DNA of 64,000 bases, from assembly GCF_947179165.1 (NCBI RefSeq), contig NC_077238.1, forward strand, positions 70,043,257-70,107,256. Direction: 5' to 3'. Below, piece by piece: positions 20,230 through 31,960 of the stretch (positions are counted from its first letter, which is position 1; each line of letters starts with the position of its first letter). The notes beneath the pieces are model-generated. The model saw only the letters and a program-made list of their open reading frames with translations. It ran no database searches and was not told the DNA's origin. Made by a program: the position numbers and the translations under genes. This DNA is from Solanum dulcamara. Taxonomy: Eukaryota; Streptophyta; Magnoliopsida; Solanales; Solanaceae.

Positions 20230-22975
20230 GGGACCTGGTCCGGGTTAAATAAGAATTGAAAAAATCTCTCAAATGGACTACCTCCTCAAAAAGGATTGCT
20301 AATCTCACCGGTCGGGGACCAAAGGGTGGAAAGAGCTTAGGAAGTGAGAGAGTAGATCATCCTTATAACCCCCACACAAATATGTGTCTATTTCTGACAA
20401 CTTGTTATGTATTCACTATGGTCGTAATGGCCATCTTAAGAAAGATTGTCCTGCCTGGAAAAGAACTGAAGAAAGTTTTAAAACTATTCCAAGCAAAAGA
20501 ACCTGCAGAACAAGGGACCTGGTCTTAGTCTTAACTTTTATCCTAAGATGAGGTACACAAATTTGCCATTCTGTACAAGAAATTCTCTTATTATGTCATT
20601 TTCGGCATATTGGAGACTCAAACTTAAATGGGTTCCCAAGGCTAACCAGTAATTTGTTATGCAGGTGAGTGGAGGAAGCAACAGTCAATGTTGGTTCATG
20701 GATAGTGGATGCTCAAAACATATGATTGGAAATATTGAAAACTTTCTCAAACTCAAAGCACTTCAAGGTGGAGGTGTCTCGTTTGGAAATTGTAAAAACA
20801 GGTATATTCTTGGTTTAGGAAAAATTGAAAAATCTCTTGAAAACTTGATTGAAAATGTTTATTATGTGAATGGATTAAAATACATCCTGCTCAGTTTCAC
20901 ACAAATATGTGACAAGGAAAATAAGGTTATATTTTTGTCTGAAATATGCATTGTCACAAATCTGAGTTCGAAAGAAGTGATTCTAACTGCTACAAGGTGC
21001 AAAAATATGTATGTCGTTGATTTAGATACTGCTCAAGGAGATGATCTCACTTGCCTTAGTTCCCAAAGAGATAATGTTGATCTATGACATAGGAGACTTG
21101 AACATGTGAATGCTTCACTGTTGAACAAACTTGTGTCCAAGGACCTGGTCCGTAGACTATCAAAGATAAAGTTGGCAGATGAAAATATTTGTGATGCTTG
21201 TGTTAAAGGAAAGTGAACCAGATCATCATCAAACAGAAGAAACTGGTGAGCACAAAAATACCTCTTGAGTTGCTCCATACGGATCTATGTGGTCTAGTGA
21301 AGATTCAAAGCAGAGAAGGAAAGAAATACATATTTGTGATTGTGGATGACTTCTCTAGGTTTACTAGACTTGTTCCTGAGTTCAAAAGATGAAACTTATA
21401 ATGTGCTGATGTTATTTGCCAAGATGATCCAAACGAAGCTGAACTTCAAAATTGCTGGAAGGTCAAATAATGGCGCTGAGTTTGGAAATGCAAGGACTGA
21501 AAACTTTAGTGCTGAACATGGGATTCATCTCAACTTTTTAGCACCTAAAACTCCCAATAAAATGGTGTAGTTGAAAGGAAGAACAAAACTCTGATATATT
21601 GATATTTCCAGAACAATGCTTATTGATTCAAATCTTCGAAAGAATTTCTGCACTAAATCTATGAATACAACATGTTATGTGACTAACATGTGTTTAATCA
21701 GCTCCATTCTGAACAAAACTCCTTATGAGTTGCTTAACAATAGAAATCCTAAATTGAGTTATATAAAGACTTTTGGATGCAGGTGTGTTTTTTGAACAAT
21801 GAGAAGGATGATCTTGAGAAATTTGATCCCAAGAGTGATGAAATATTTGTAGGATACTCATCTTCCAGCAAGGCCTATAGAGTCTAAAACAAAAGGACAC
21901 TGAGTATTGAAGAAAATGTCTATGTCATCTTTGATGAATTTGAAAGTACTGAAAATTTGAAGAACAAAGATGATTTTGAGATTGAAGATTTACTTCAAAT
22001 TTAGAGAGATAATCTAACTGACGAACCTGCCGAAGGACCTCTTCCACAAAATGGTGGTGAATCTAAAGAAGCTGATAAAGAAAACGAACTTGATGAGGGA
22101 CCCGATCAAGAGGAATCTGATAAGGGATCCTGGTAGACAATACTGAACAACATGATGATGATCAGTCTGAGGATGGAAAATCTGAAAATGAAGATGTGGA
22201 AGTAGAAAATCCTCAACAACTAATAAGACATTCTAGTTGGAAACACATGTCATTCCATCCACTATATAATCTTATCTCCCCCTTGAATTTTGGAATGCAT
22301 ACTAGATCTACAATAAGAAATTTAGGTACATTATCAAAATTCATATCAAATGTTGAGCTCAAAAATATCAAGGAAACTTTGAAGGATGCTGACTGGGTGA
22401 ATTCAATGCAAGAAGAGTCTCACCAATTTGAAAGAAGCAAAGGTATGACACCTGGTCCCCTGACCACCTAACAGAACTATCATAGGGACCAGGTGGGTTT
22501 TCAGGGACAAACTTGATGAACACGGGATAATCACAAGGAACAAGTCAAGATTGGTGGATAAGGGTACAATCAAGAGGAAGGGATTGACTATGATGAAACT
22601 TTTATCCCTGTGGCCAGGATGGAAGCTATATAAGGATACTTATAGTTTTTGCAACACTTATGGGTTTCAAACTGTATCAAATAGATGTGAAAAATGTCTT
22701 TCTAAATGGATATTTGAAGGAGGAAGTATATGTGACAACCACCAGGTTTTGAAGATATTGATCAGTCGAATCACATTCTCAAGTTGGACATGGCTCTCTA
22801 TGGACTGAAATAGGTTCCTAAAATTTGATATGAGAGGTTTTACAAATTTATTTTGGAAAATGGTTTTAACAGAGGAAAGATTGACAAAACCCTTTTATTA
22901 AAGTCACTAGGAAAGGATTTGCTCATCATTCAAGTATATGTCGATGACATTATTTTTGGAAAACATCTCAAATTC
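20230..22975 (+). pseudogene. Copia A gag end, protease, integrase and partial RT
   Basis: Zinc-knuckle region near 20400-20470, split over two frames. Protease: QCWFMDSGCSKHMIG at about 20686-20730 with the catalytic DSG intact. The GAG-pre-integrase segment follows (HRRLEHVNASLLNKLVSKDL, about 21085-21145). Integrase core from 21290, where the second catalytic Asp region reads RSNNGAEF, Asp replaced by Asn. RT begins near 22370 (DADWVNSMQEE), and the catalytic YVDDIIFG is intact at 22936-22959. The copy then breaks off into unrelated bases. Many stops and frameshifts (for example 21085, 21216, 21568, 22006) make it nonfunctional. Confidence 0.85.
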
Positions 22976-23431
22976 TTGTGGGGAGTTTGTTGCCTTCGTG
23001 TTCTTCAATCACTCATCCCAATGCCTCCCTCATCCTAGTTTCTTTCAGCATCCTCCTCCTTTCCATTAGTCTTTTATGGGCATTGTCCTGGTTCTATGTC
23101 TAGTCTTGATGTAATTTTTTGAATGTTAATACTTTAAATGCTTTTGAATGAATTGCCTTCTTTTGTCTACAGGCTCTCTTTTACATTCTGTATTTTTATT
23201 ACATGCTTGTGTCACCAAAGTGGCTATGATTTTGCCAAAATTGTAGATCTTAAACTTGGTTTGCTGCTATCCTTTTCTTGTGATGTCAAAAGGGGGAATA
23301 ATATTGTATGTTTCAAATGGAAACTAGGAACTTGGTCTTGTTGATAGGGGGAAGACCTAGTTGACAAGGGGAACTTATTGAAATACAAGAATACAAGATT
23401 GGTGGTTTGTCATCATCAAAAAGAAGAAAAT

Positions 23432-24229
23432 TGTTATTCTGAGCCGACTTTGAAGTCTTGATAATTTAACAAACCTTGGGACTTAAAGATGAAAATGGTC
23501 CCAGTTGAAATTGTGGTTTTTTTTCCATAAAAAGGACAGTTGTAAAAAGTACTCTGCCACTTCTGTAGTAGTTGTTGGTACGCGTCTATTTGCAGAGCAA
23601 AAAGTTCCTAGACAATGGCATTGCTCCTAGGTTTTGTGTACAACATATATAAGTCTCTTCTTCAATGACACAACATTAGCTTTTTGCTTTCCTGATTTTC
23701 ACAGAAGCAAAGCCATTCTCTGAAAGAAATATTCTCTCGAAGAACCACATGGCATCTAATAGAGTTGTCGTCGTTCTTAGATATCTTTAGGTTTATATTT
23801 CTGTGCGTAATAATTGTAGATCTATTCTTGATTTATAAATGAACTACATCATTCTTGCGTTTTTTCAGAGTTGTAGCTAGAGTTAGCTATGTTGAGTTCT
23901 TGAATTCTAAATCTTTAAGTTCTAGTTTATTTAGTGGGCAATAGAGTTGTTTTTTAGTTCTTATGTAACAAAGTTGTTATACTGAGGGGAAAGGGATTGA
24001 AAGTTTAATTTCTAGATTGCAAGAGCTTGTAATATTAATCTTTGCTCCTTGATAATAATGGAGTTGAGTTGAAATCTTGTGAGAATGATCGTGGTTTTCT
24101 CCTCCCTTGAATAAAGGGGTTTCCACGTAAACTTCTTGTGTTCTTTATTTTAAGTATTCTATCTTAAGTACTTTTATTGTTGTGTCAAGGGACCTAGTCC
24201 GTTGACGTGTGGTGGACTCATATAAGTCA
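23432..24229 (+). repeat. 3' LTR of Copia A
   Basis: Starts TGTTATTCTGAGCCG just after a purine tract (aaaaagaagaaaa) and ends near ATATAAGTCA. It is about 798 bp, close to the 806-bp 5' LTR of copy C. GGGACCTAGTCC lies at 24189-24200, near the end. Confidence 0.75.
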
Positions 24230-24481
24230 TCACTTTAGTCGAAAGATATCTTGTTGATGGTTGCACGTAAACTTCTTCATGTAAATCTCCATGAATAAAA
24301 GCATTATGCACATCTAGTTGATGGAGATTATAATTTCGCACACTGCAACAACTAAAAGGGTACAAATTGTAGTGATTTTGGCAACTGGAGAGAATGTTTC
24401 ATTATATTTAAACATTCTATTTGTTGTATCCTTTAGCAACAAGGTGCACCTTAAAGAGCTCAATTGATCCATCAGAGTTAA
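24230..24481 (-). pseudogene. Copia-X reverse transcriptase fragment, copy 1
   Basis: Minus strand shows NLHQLDVHNAFIHGDLHEEVYV, the RT segment that follows the first catalytic Asp in Tork-type Copia elements. Copia A's LTR end abuts it, and it is cut on the right at GAGTTAA by an LTR. The same sequence, longer, lies at 29773-30255. Confidence 0.8.
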
Positions 24482-26082
24482 TGTCATGAACTAAAATGGG
24501 TCATGAGTGGCACTCATATTTAACCTCCTAGGTGGGAGAACCAACGATAATAAATCCAACTTACATTAATGATTCAACATATAAAACATGACAAAAATGC
24601 GAAAGCTAAAACCTTATTAAAGTAAGAAACAACAAAAGCCACTAAAGTCTATTACTAACATTCCCCAAAATCTGAAAATCATCACATCAAGAACATCTAA
24701 TCTTAAAATACCAAGTCTGAGAGAATCTAACAAGAGCTAGGAGTAATAGCTCACCCTAGAACCCGATGTCCTGGACACTAGCTAGAGCTGAGGGCGAGTC
24801 TAAGTCGATAGTACACTTACTGCACTCCACAAAATTAAACAAAGAAAAATACAAGTAAGGGTCAGTGCAAGACAACATCTACTGAGTAGGTATTATCGGC
24901 CGACTCAAAATAGAAATCAATATGCATAAAGTAGTAGCAGAAAATCAACTATAACACTTAACAGGTGGCAAACAACAAGATCAAGATCAAGTGACAACAC
25001 AATGAAACAATTATGTAATCAATCAACAATATCAAGAGTATACATGAGGAAGCAGGCCTCCACACCACGCTCTTTTGGGAAATGAGTTATTTAAGATTTG
25101 GTAGTATTAAGTCATTTAATTTGTTTTCCTTTAATATTACCGTGCTGTAATGTGACACCCAATCCAAATATATCATGTTGGCTCGTGATGACCAATCCAA
25201 ATATATCATGTCGGGCGGGGACACCTGATCCAAATAATAATATGTCGGCTCGTGACACTCGATCTAAATATGCTGTGTCGGCTTGTGACACCCGATCCAA
25301 ATATAATTGATTTATTATTCTTTATTATTACATTCCACTTCATTAACAATAGTTCATCAAGCCTTCTTTATTTAAGGCATCACTTTTGATAAGGCAAGTT
25401 CAAGATTATTAATTTTACGATCTCAGGATTACAGACCAATAACAACAACATATTAACCATTCAAACTGCAACAATCAAATACATAGTAAACTTCACTAAT
25501 TACTCAATGACTATCAATTGCTATTAAGATTCTATCTAAAATATAGAATAAATCATAACCTACCTCAATCGAAGAAACGAAGTCAAGCAAGCTAATCCAT
25601 CGATGTATTTCCTTTCTTCGATGCCTCAGACTGTTTCCAATTTATCAATATATAATATTTATAAGTAAGCGAGTCCTCAGAAACCAATATTATATCCATG
25701 TTTAACCTAGACGTAATAACTCACCTAACGCTATAATCAATTCCCTAAACTCAAGACTAAGGTTAAGCCTCAATTCCTCCATTTTTATAACTCTAATGGT
25801 ATTCATATAATATAATACACCTGTTATTTAATTACCTATCTCATTATACCAAAACTTGAATTATAATATGATAATTATAAGAACAAATAATAAATAAAAA
25901 TGAAGGTGAACTGAAAATTAATGGCGCAGCAAGGCAACAAATTGCATAAACCAATTCTTAACCTTATATTATTATACATATCAATTCCAAACACCCCAAT
26001 TATTGCCTCAATTATTAACTAATCATTGGCCACCAAGGCTTTCTTCCCAAATCCAAATGTTATAGTATATGGAAATTTGAAC
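24482..26082 (-). mobile_element. Gypsy LTR fragment (G3 family)
   Basis: Starts TGTCATGAACTAAAATGGG and follows, inverted, the LTR of the G3 Gypsy: the AACCTCCTAGGTGGGAGAAC phrase, the ACTCAAAATAGAAATC region, a 35-bp tandem array (25141-25315) and a ttcatataatataatacacc region. The far end (expected GGTCGTTACA) is missing, and the sequence changes into Copia B near 26083. A left target gttaa (24477-24481) is seen without its partner. Confidence 0.75.
25141..25315. repeat. About 35-bp tandem array in LTR
   Basis: Five diverged copies of a unit reading GTGACACCCGATCCAAATAT followed by ATCATGTCGGCTC. The same unit is found at 47650-47720 and 49878-49945. Confidence 0.85.
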
Positions 26083-26579
26083 ATTTTAGCAGGGACTAGT
26101 TTGAAAAAAATAGGTTGAAGCTGGGAATGTTTAAATTTGACTAAGTTGATTCTATCTAAAACATTTAATCCCCCATTAACTAAGACTGAAAAGCAGGTAT
26201 ACTTTTTTTTGATACTGTATATTTTGGTAAATACACTCCCATACCTTTTGTAGGTGTACACACATGATGAATATGCTGGAGAAAAGGAGGGCCAGGATAA
26301 ATCTGGAAAAATCACCTTCAAATTGCAGATAGGGACCTGGTCCTATCTCAAAGGTTAGAATTCTTAACATTGCATTTAAACTACTTATGAGAACCTATGT
26401 GATTTCCACGTGTCAGCCATCCATCTTTTTACCGTTGTCCCATCATTTAAAATCCAAATGACGCACTCTTTGAAGGGACCTAACACACTTTTCTCCTTCT
26501 TTATATACTCTATTCCTCTCATATTTCTCTAAAATATTTCAAAATCCGTTCCCCAAAATTCCAAGTCTTTGAAAACCCT

Positions 26580-28490
26580 TATTTTCTTTCTTTCTCAAAA
26601 TCAAGTGAAATGTCTCTACCTAGTTCTCCAACTAAGAAAATATTGGATGCTCTGAATGAAATCAACCCCATTACTTTTGCTTCTCCTTCAGGAAATCCTC
26701 CCCCCTCAACACATCTCAACCATTCCTTCGGTTGAAGAGATAAAACCCCTACAACATAAATCATTGCTTCATCCAGTGAGAAAATTGTCCCTAAATGCTC
26801 TCTTACTCTAGATCTAAATTCTTTGCATGAATCTTCTCTTGATAGGTCTGTACAATCTAAAATTCAACCTGAAGGTAAAGCCCTTCTATCTCTATCTCTA
26901 CCTGGTCCTACCATCTTTGCTTTGTCAGTACATATTTTTGAAGGGTACTTACCAAAGGAAAAAAAATACTAAATCAAACATTCTTGTTGCCAGTGAGGAG
27001 TTAGTTATGGAAAGCCTCACTGAAATAAGGGACAACTTGAGACCCCCATTATCAGAAAAAAAGGATATTGTGCCTAAGTTTGACTAAACACCTAGTACTG
27101 GTGCATCTCTTACATATGTTGACAATGAAGAAGAAGAGGATAATCGTTCTTTGTCCTGGTGTATAAAGAGGCGAATGGTACCTGTCTCAAGAAAAGGAAA
27201 GGAGAAGTTTTCTAAAAGAAAAGGTTTCTAAACAAAATCCCTATTCTACTAGGGGTTCTCAAAGGTATCTTATGAGTTATGCTATGAAAGAAAACAAGGC
27301 TCGAACAATAGATAATACGAGAAAAAGGAAATTTGTGCTTGATGAGGACCAGATCCCTGATGCCAATGTGGTTGATATTTCAAAGGAGAAGGATGGTAGT
27401 GAAACTAAGTCTGAGGACATTGGTTTTGCTATTAAGAATAGGAGAAGTGAAGCACTAAAAAAGGGAAAACCTACCAAGATAAGGGTAAAAAGCCTCAAGT
27501 CCAAAAGGTAGTCAACCCTAAGAAAATAGGAAAATATGAAGATGGGAAGAGAAACAAAAGGGAAACTACCAAGCGTAAAAGAGAAGAGTCATCTAAAGAA
27601 CTCTTTGGTGAACCATGGTCCGAATTTGATAAGTCACCTGGTTCCAAAAGCAAGAAGTGAAGTCTGAAAAAGAATTGACCAAAGAAGAGAGGGTTAATAT
27701 CTTGAAAACTCAAAAGGTTCTGAATGGAAGGGTTATTGACCCTGAACTTATGTCCAAGCCTGGTATGTATTTTGGTTGATGCTATTGAAATAAAAATTTA
27801 GACACACTTGTTCGTTAATCATATTCTTGTGTTACATGAGGCACAAGTAAGAGAGTTTTACTACAATGTTGTTTTTACATAGGATGGGAGTCTTAACACC
27901 CAAGTTGGGGATAATATTTTGAAGTACTAGGGAGGGGATCAGGTCTATAGTTTAGCACTCATGCTTAAAAAACTTTGTTTAGGAGTGTGGTAAACTCCCC
28001 AATCTCAGTAGTGCTGGTATTCTTAAAAAATTTCTTAAAAGAGAGTAACAACTTTACTTTGAATTTTTCAATAAGGTACTTCAACCCAGATCTGAAAAAT
28101 AAATTGTTGGTTCTGCTACTGAGTTCTTCATCATAAAGTCCTTGAGCAAGTTCGACAAAATCAATCTCCCTGTTATCATCTTGGAACACATGCGCAAGAT
28201 CATGTATACAAAGGATGGGAAACATGGTATAGGCTATTGCTATTTCTTGACAAAAGTGTTCAATCATTTGGAGATTCCTCTTAGAGTAGGTGTCAGAGAA
28301 ACTATGAAACAGACTTTTCAATGAACACTCTTGTTCAATGTGAATATATCGAGGGAAGAATAGGGCAAATGATGAAGTGTCTGAGTTGTTATAGGAACAT
28401 GAGCAATTAAAGCCTGAACTAGAGGAAATGATAGCTCTCTTGAGTAAGAAGGATGCAAAAATTACCCTTTTTTAAAAATCAATTGATGAA
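26580..28490 (+). pseudogene. Copia B extra 3' ORF (envelope-like), degenerate
   Basis: Weaker relative of the ORF at 60001-62044 in copy C. Recognisable pieces: a basic/acidic low-complexity part (27272-27511, VLDEDQIPDANVVDISKEKD), the ILKTQKVLNGRVIDPEL segment at about 27697-27750, then scattered matches, and a C-terminal heptad-like EQLKPELEEMIALLSKKDAK at about 28396-28460. Stops and frameshifts occur throughout. Function unknown; such ORFs in SIRE elements have been called envelope-like, but I see no membrane-fusion features. Confidence 0.65.
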
Positions 28491-28982
28491 GGCCCAAACT
28501 GAGGGACCTGGTTCTACTGAACTAGCAACATTGAAGGCTTAGAATGAGAGTCTCACTACTTAGGTTGCAGATCTTAAAGAAAGTTGCTTAACAATCATGT
28601 TGAAGAAGATGCTCGTCTTACCCTTATTTTTCAATCACTCACCCCAAGGACTCCCTTATCCTAGTTTCTTTAAGATTCCTCCTTCTTTACTCTACTCTTC
28701 AGGGGGCATTGTCCTGGTTCTATGTGTAGTCTTGATGTAATCTTATGAATTTTAATACGTTAAATGCTTTTGAATAAATTGCCTTCTTTTGTTTGCTATC
28801 TCTTTTTTACATTATGCATTTTTATTACATGATTGTGTCAAAATGAGGAATAATATTGTGTGTGGCAGATGGAACCTAGGGACCTAGTCCTTTTGATAGG
28901 GGGAAGACCTAGTTGATGGGGGAACTTATTGAAATATGGGAATACAAGATTATTGGTTGGTCATCATAAAAAAATGGGAAAT

Positions 28983-29772
28983 TTTTATTCTGAGATGACT
29001 TTGAAGTCTTGATAATTTAACAAACCTTGGGACTTAAAGAGGAACTAGGTCCCAGTAGAAATTATGGTTTTTGTTACATCAAAGGACAACTTTAAAAAGT
29101 ACTCTGCAACCACTACTACTATTGCAGTGGTTATTGGTGTGCATTTATTTGTAGAGTAATAGGTTCCTAGCCAATGGAATTACTCCTAGGTTTTGTGTCC
29201 ATCATATATTAGTCTCTTCTTCGATGACACAATATTAGTTCTTTGCGTTCCTGATTTTTACACAAGCAAAAGCCATTCTCTTAAGAAATATTTTCTTGAA
29301 AAACAGCAGGGCACCTGATAAAGTTATCGTTGTTCTTAGCTATCTTTAGGTTAATATTTTTGTGCGTAACAACTGTAGATCTATTCTTGAGTTATAAAGA
29401 GACTAGATCATTCTTGAGTTTTTTCAGAGTTGTAGCAAGAGTTAGCAATGTTTTCTTGAATTCTAAATCAACAAGTACTGGTTGGTTTAGTGGGCAATAG
29501 ATTGTTGCTTAGTTCTTGTGTAACAGAGTTATTACACTACGGGTGAAGGAATTAAGAGTTTAATTCCTAGATAGCAAGAGCTTGTATCTTTTCTCCTTGA
29601 TGATAATGAAGTTGAGTTGAAATCCTATGTGACAGGTCATGGTTTTATCCTCCCTGGAGTAATGTGGTTTCTGCATAAACTTGTGTTCTTTATTTTAAGT
29701 ATTCTATCAAACATACTGTTCTTGCTATTTCGAAGGACCTTGTCTATTGATGTGTGTGGACTTATATAAGCA
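28983..29772 (+). repeat. 3' LTR of Copia B
   Basis: Aligns with 23432-24229. The first base pair of the TG start has mutated (tttattctgag). It ends near ATATAAGCA, right beside Copia-X sequence, as in copy A. Confidence 0.72.
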
Positions 29773-30255
29773 TTACTTCAGCCGACAAATATCCTAGTGG
29801 AGGTTGCATGTAAACTTCTTCATGTAAATCTCCATGAAGAAAAGCATTATGCACATCCAGTTAATGGAGATGCCAATTTTGCACACTACAACTAAAAGTG
29901 TACAAACTGTAGTGAGTTTGGAAACTAGAGCAAATATTTGATTATCATCTAAACCTTCTACTTGGTTGTATCCTTTAGCAACAAGGCGCACCTTATAACA
30001 CTCAATTTATCCATCAGAGTTAAACTTAATTTTATAAACCCATTTACAACCAATGGCTCTTTTATCTGCTATGAGATGTTCTAAGGTCCACGTGTGATTT
30101 TGTTCAAGTGCTTCCAGATCTTTTATCATTATCTGTGTTGTGACCCCACAAGATGACTTGGAGGACACATCAGCAGCTATTGTGGATACACGCTCAGTAG
30201 GAGAGTATGGTTTTGAAAAGAAGTAACTATGTGAGAACCCCTTCAATAAGGCTAA
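29773..30255 (-). pseudogene. Copia-X reverse transcriptase fragment, copy 2
   Basis: Minus strand: EALEQNHTWTLE (about 30095-30130), IGCKWVYKIKFNSDG (30007-30051) and RLVAKGYNQVEGLD (29949-29990) are the N-terminal RT signature of Copia elements. A decayed copy of the next segment follows, ending at Copia B's LTR. Frame breaks occur near 30000 and 29900. It matches 24230-24481 over the overlapping part. Confidence 0.85.
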
Positions 30256-30261
30256 CTGATT

Positions 30262-30735
30262 TCATTATGGGAATTGGGTGATGAGAACGTGGACAAGGGC
30301 CAAGAACATGCAGTTCGTGAAGTACCAGATTTTATAAATAGCAAAAGAGGGCATCTGAATTATTTAGGCAATTATAATTTGAGTCCAGTTATTTCATCCT
30401 TCTTTTTCCCTGTTTTCTCATCTCCTTCCTTCTTTCCTTGTTATTGTTCCATTGATATTATCTTTTTGCTTTTGTATTTCAGCTGATGTTTATAATATAA
30501 GCCAGCTTTATTTGCAAATTGTTATTTGGTTTGTTGCATTGGTGCTTTCCTCCAGAGGTCACTCATGGAGGACCACAAAATACTCAAGGATCATATGGAT
30601 GATTTGATTAAGAAAGTAAAGGATTACTTCTCTAAAAATATCACTAAGATCCGAAATATACTGATGGAGGTGGTTGCCACCAAAGTTCTGATGGGGAGAC
30701 ATCATCATGAACAGACTATGGAGATAGCTCGATAG
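30262..30735 (+). mobile_element. Short LTR, primer site and gag start of another Gypsy fragment
   Basis: About 275 bases ending ttgttgca (30538) are followed at once by TTGGTGCTTTCCTCC, the form of primer-binding site seen in some plant chromovirus-type Gypsy elements. A short ORF then opens at the ATG at 30565 (MEDHKILKDHMDDLIKK) and stops at 30735, with a charged, helix-prone sequence like a gag N-terminus. The element is broken off there. The LTR start is uncertain. Confidence 0.4.
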
Positions 30736-30769
30736 GAATACCTGCCAGCAGCCACCATACCTAGGCAGA

Positions 30770-31330
30770 AACTGTTGGAGGGAGGAAGCACTACAGCTAA
30801 AGTTTGATATGATAATAAATAATAAAAATAAATTAGACACGAAAATTTTATGTGGAAACCCCTCAAACAGATAGAGGAGAAAAACCACAGGGTAGAAGGA
30901 TCTTAATATGATAATATGGGAGTACACTACTCTCAAATACAAGGAAAAAGCAACAATTAAAACTTCTCTCTTGTAAAACGAACAACTCACTAAAAAGGAC
31001 ACTCAAAACTACAATATTTAACTTGGTGTATAACTCTCCTTATGTTCCTACTCATTTGGATTGTATTTTCTTGTAGGATAATTTAATGAGGGAAAGAGGC
31101 TCTCTATTTATAAAAAAACTAGAAATGCATAAAATTCGCGTATTGCACCTCCCTTTTTGACTAAGCGTTCAAAACATATTTTGTGCCCTTTTTGACTACG
31201 CGTTCAAAATGCATTTTGTAGTATTTAACTATCTTGCATTCTCCCACGTGAATATTTAATTAAGAATTAATTAAGTATTCACACTATCCTTTCTACCCAA
31301 TTACTGCAATATTATATTTTTGCTAGGCCA
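30770..31330 (-). repeat. LTR-like sequence, probably of Copia-X
   Basis: Contains aaaattttatgtggaaaccc, then ctcaaacagatagaggagaa, a phrase common in Solanaceae Copia LTRs, and on the minus strand a TATA-like TTTATAAATAG near 31103-31115. No exact ends could be set. Confidence 0.4.
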
Positions 31331-31404
31331 ACAAAAGATCGACACCATATAAACTTGTTACTGTTGATCGGTTTCATAAACAAATCTGTTAGGTTGTCAT
31401 TAGT

Positions 31405-31656
31405 GTGAATTTTCTAAATATCCATACTACCTTCTTTCACCTTCTCACGAACAAAGTGATACTGAACTCGTATGTGCTTTTTCCTTGAATGAAATGCTGG
31501 ATTCTTTGCAAGATGCAAAGCGCTCTGACTGTCACAAAACAGAGAAACCTTCTCTTGTTTGTGCCCGAGCTCCTCTAGTAATATCTGCATCCATATTGCC
31601 TTTTTGATAGCTTGTGTAGATGCTACATATTCTGCTTCCATCATAAATGTAACCAC
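31405..31656 (-). pseudogene. Copia-X RNase H, C-terminal half, inverted relative to its N-terminal half
   Basis: Minus strand: MEAEYVASTQAIKKAIWMQI near 31590-31645, then LFCDSQSALHLAKNPAFHSR and HIRVQYHFVREKV. This is the normal end of a Copia RNase H, including the conserved Glu and Asp regions. Directly to the right the N-terminal half of the same domain lies on the opposite strand. Confidence 0.85.
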
Positions 31657-31732
31657 GATAGATTTAAGTCCACCACAGGTTATGTATTTACTCTTGCCGG
31701 AGGAGCTGTAAGCTGGATTTCAAAACGACCAT
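31657..31732 (+). pseudogene. Copia-X RNase H, N-terminal piece
   Basis: Plus strand: DRFKSTTGYVFTLAGGAVSW, the segment that should directly precede the EAEYVA part found on the minus strand at 31405-31656. Evidence of an inversion breakpoint at about 31650. Confidence 0.8.
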
Positions 31733-31960
31733 TCTTAAAGACTTTTTTTTGAATTTTACAAATATGAATGTTTTTTTTACATATATAGAAGTTTTAAATA
31801 ATTTAAGTAGATAGTTATAATTTATTATTTAATGCTATAACTAATTATATTTTTACCTTAATTTAAGGGATTAAGGTGAAAAGGATAATCTTAATTCATT
31901 GTCTCTATATATTACAGAATTCTAAACATTCTCAAATACATTCATGATATAATACAGTTG

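Larger units (their letters stand above)
20125..24229 (+). mobile_element. SIRE-like Copia fragment A
   Basis: A 5'-truncated Copia element reading rightward: end of gag, protease, integrase, part of reverse transcriptase, then a jump to the 3' noncoding region and the 3' LTR (23432-24229). The 5' LTR and most of gag are missing. The jump, from 22975 to about 23004, removes the RT end, RNase H and the extra 3' ORF. It follows the same order as copy C (54329-62740). Several GGGACCTGGTCC-type motifs lie inside (20230, 20514, 21141, 24189). Confidence 0.85.
26083..29772 (+). mobile_element. SIRE-like Copia fragment B
   Basis: Begins in the last codons of RNase H (agcagggactagtttg, then aagctgggaatgttt), continues through the extra 3' ORF region and 3' noncoding sequence, and ends with the 3' LTR (about 28983-29772). 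Everything upstream is lost at the junction with the Gypsy LTR fragment. GGGACCTGGTCC-like motifs sit at 26332, 28503 and 28879. Confidence 0.82.

Noticed and set aside
25141..25315. CRISPR-like regular repeats
   Set aside because: Units abut without unique spacers and diverge freely; this is a minisatellite in an LTR of a plant element.
27272..27511. Lys-rich ORF as a small nuclear protein gene
   Set aside because: It corresponds to the basic/acidic part of the Copia extra ORF (compare 60992-61130), with breaks on both sides.
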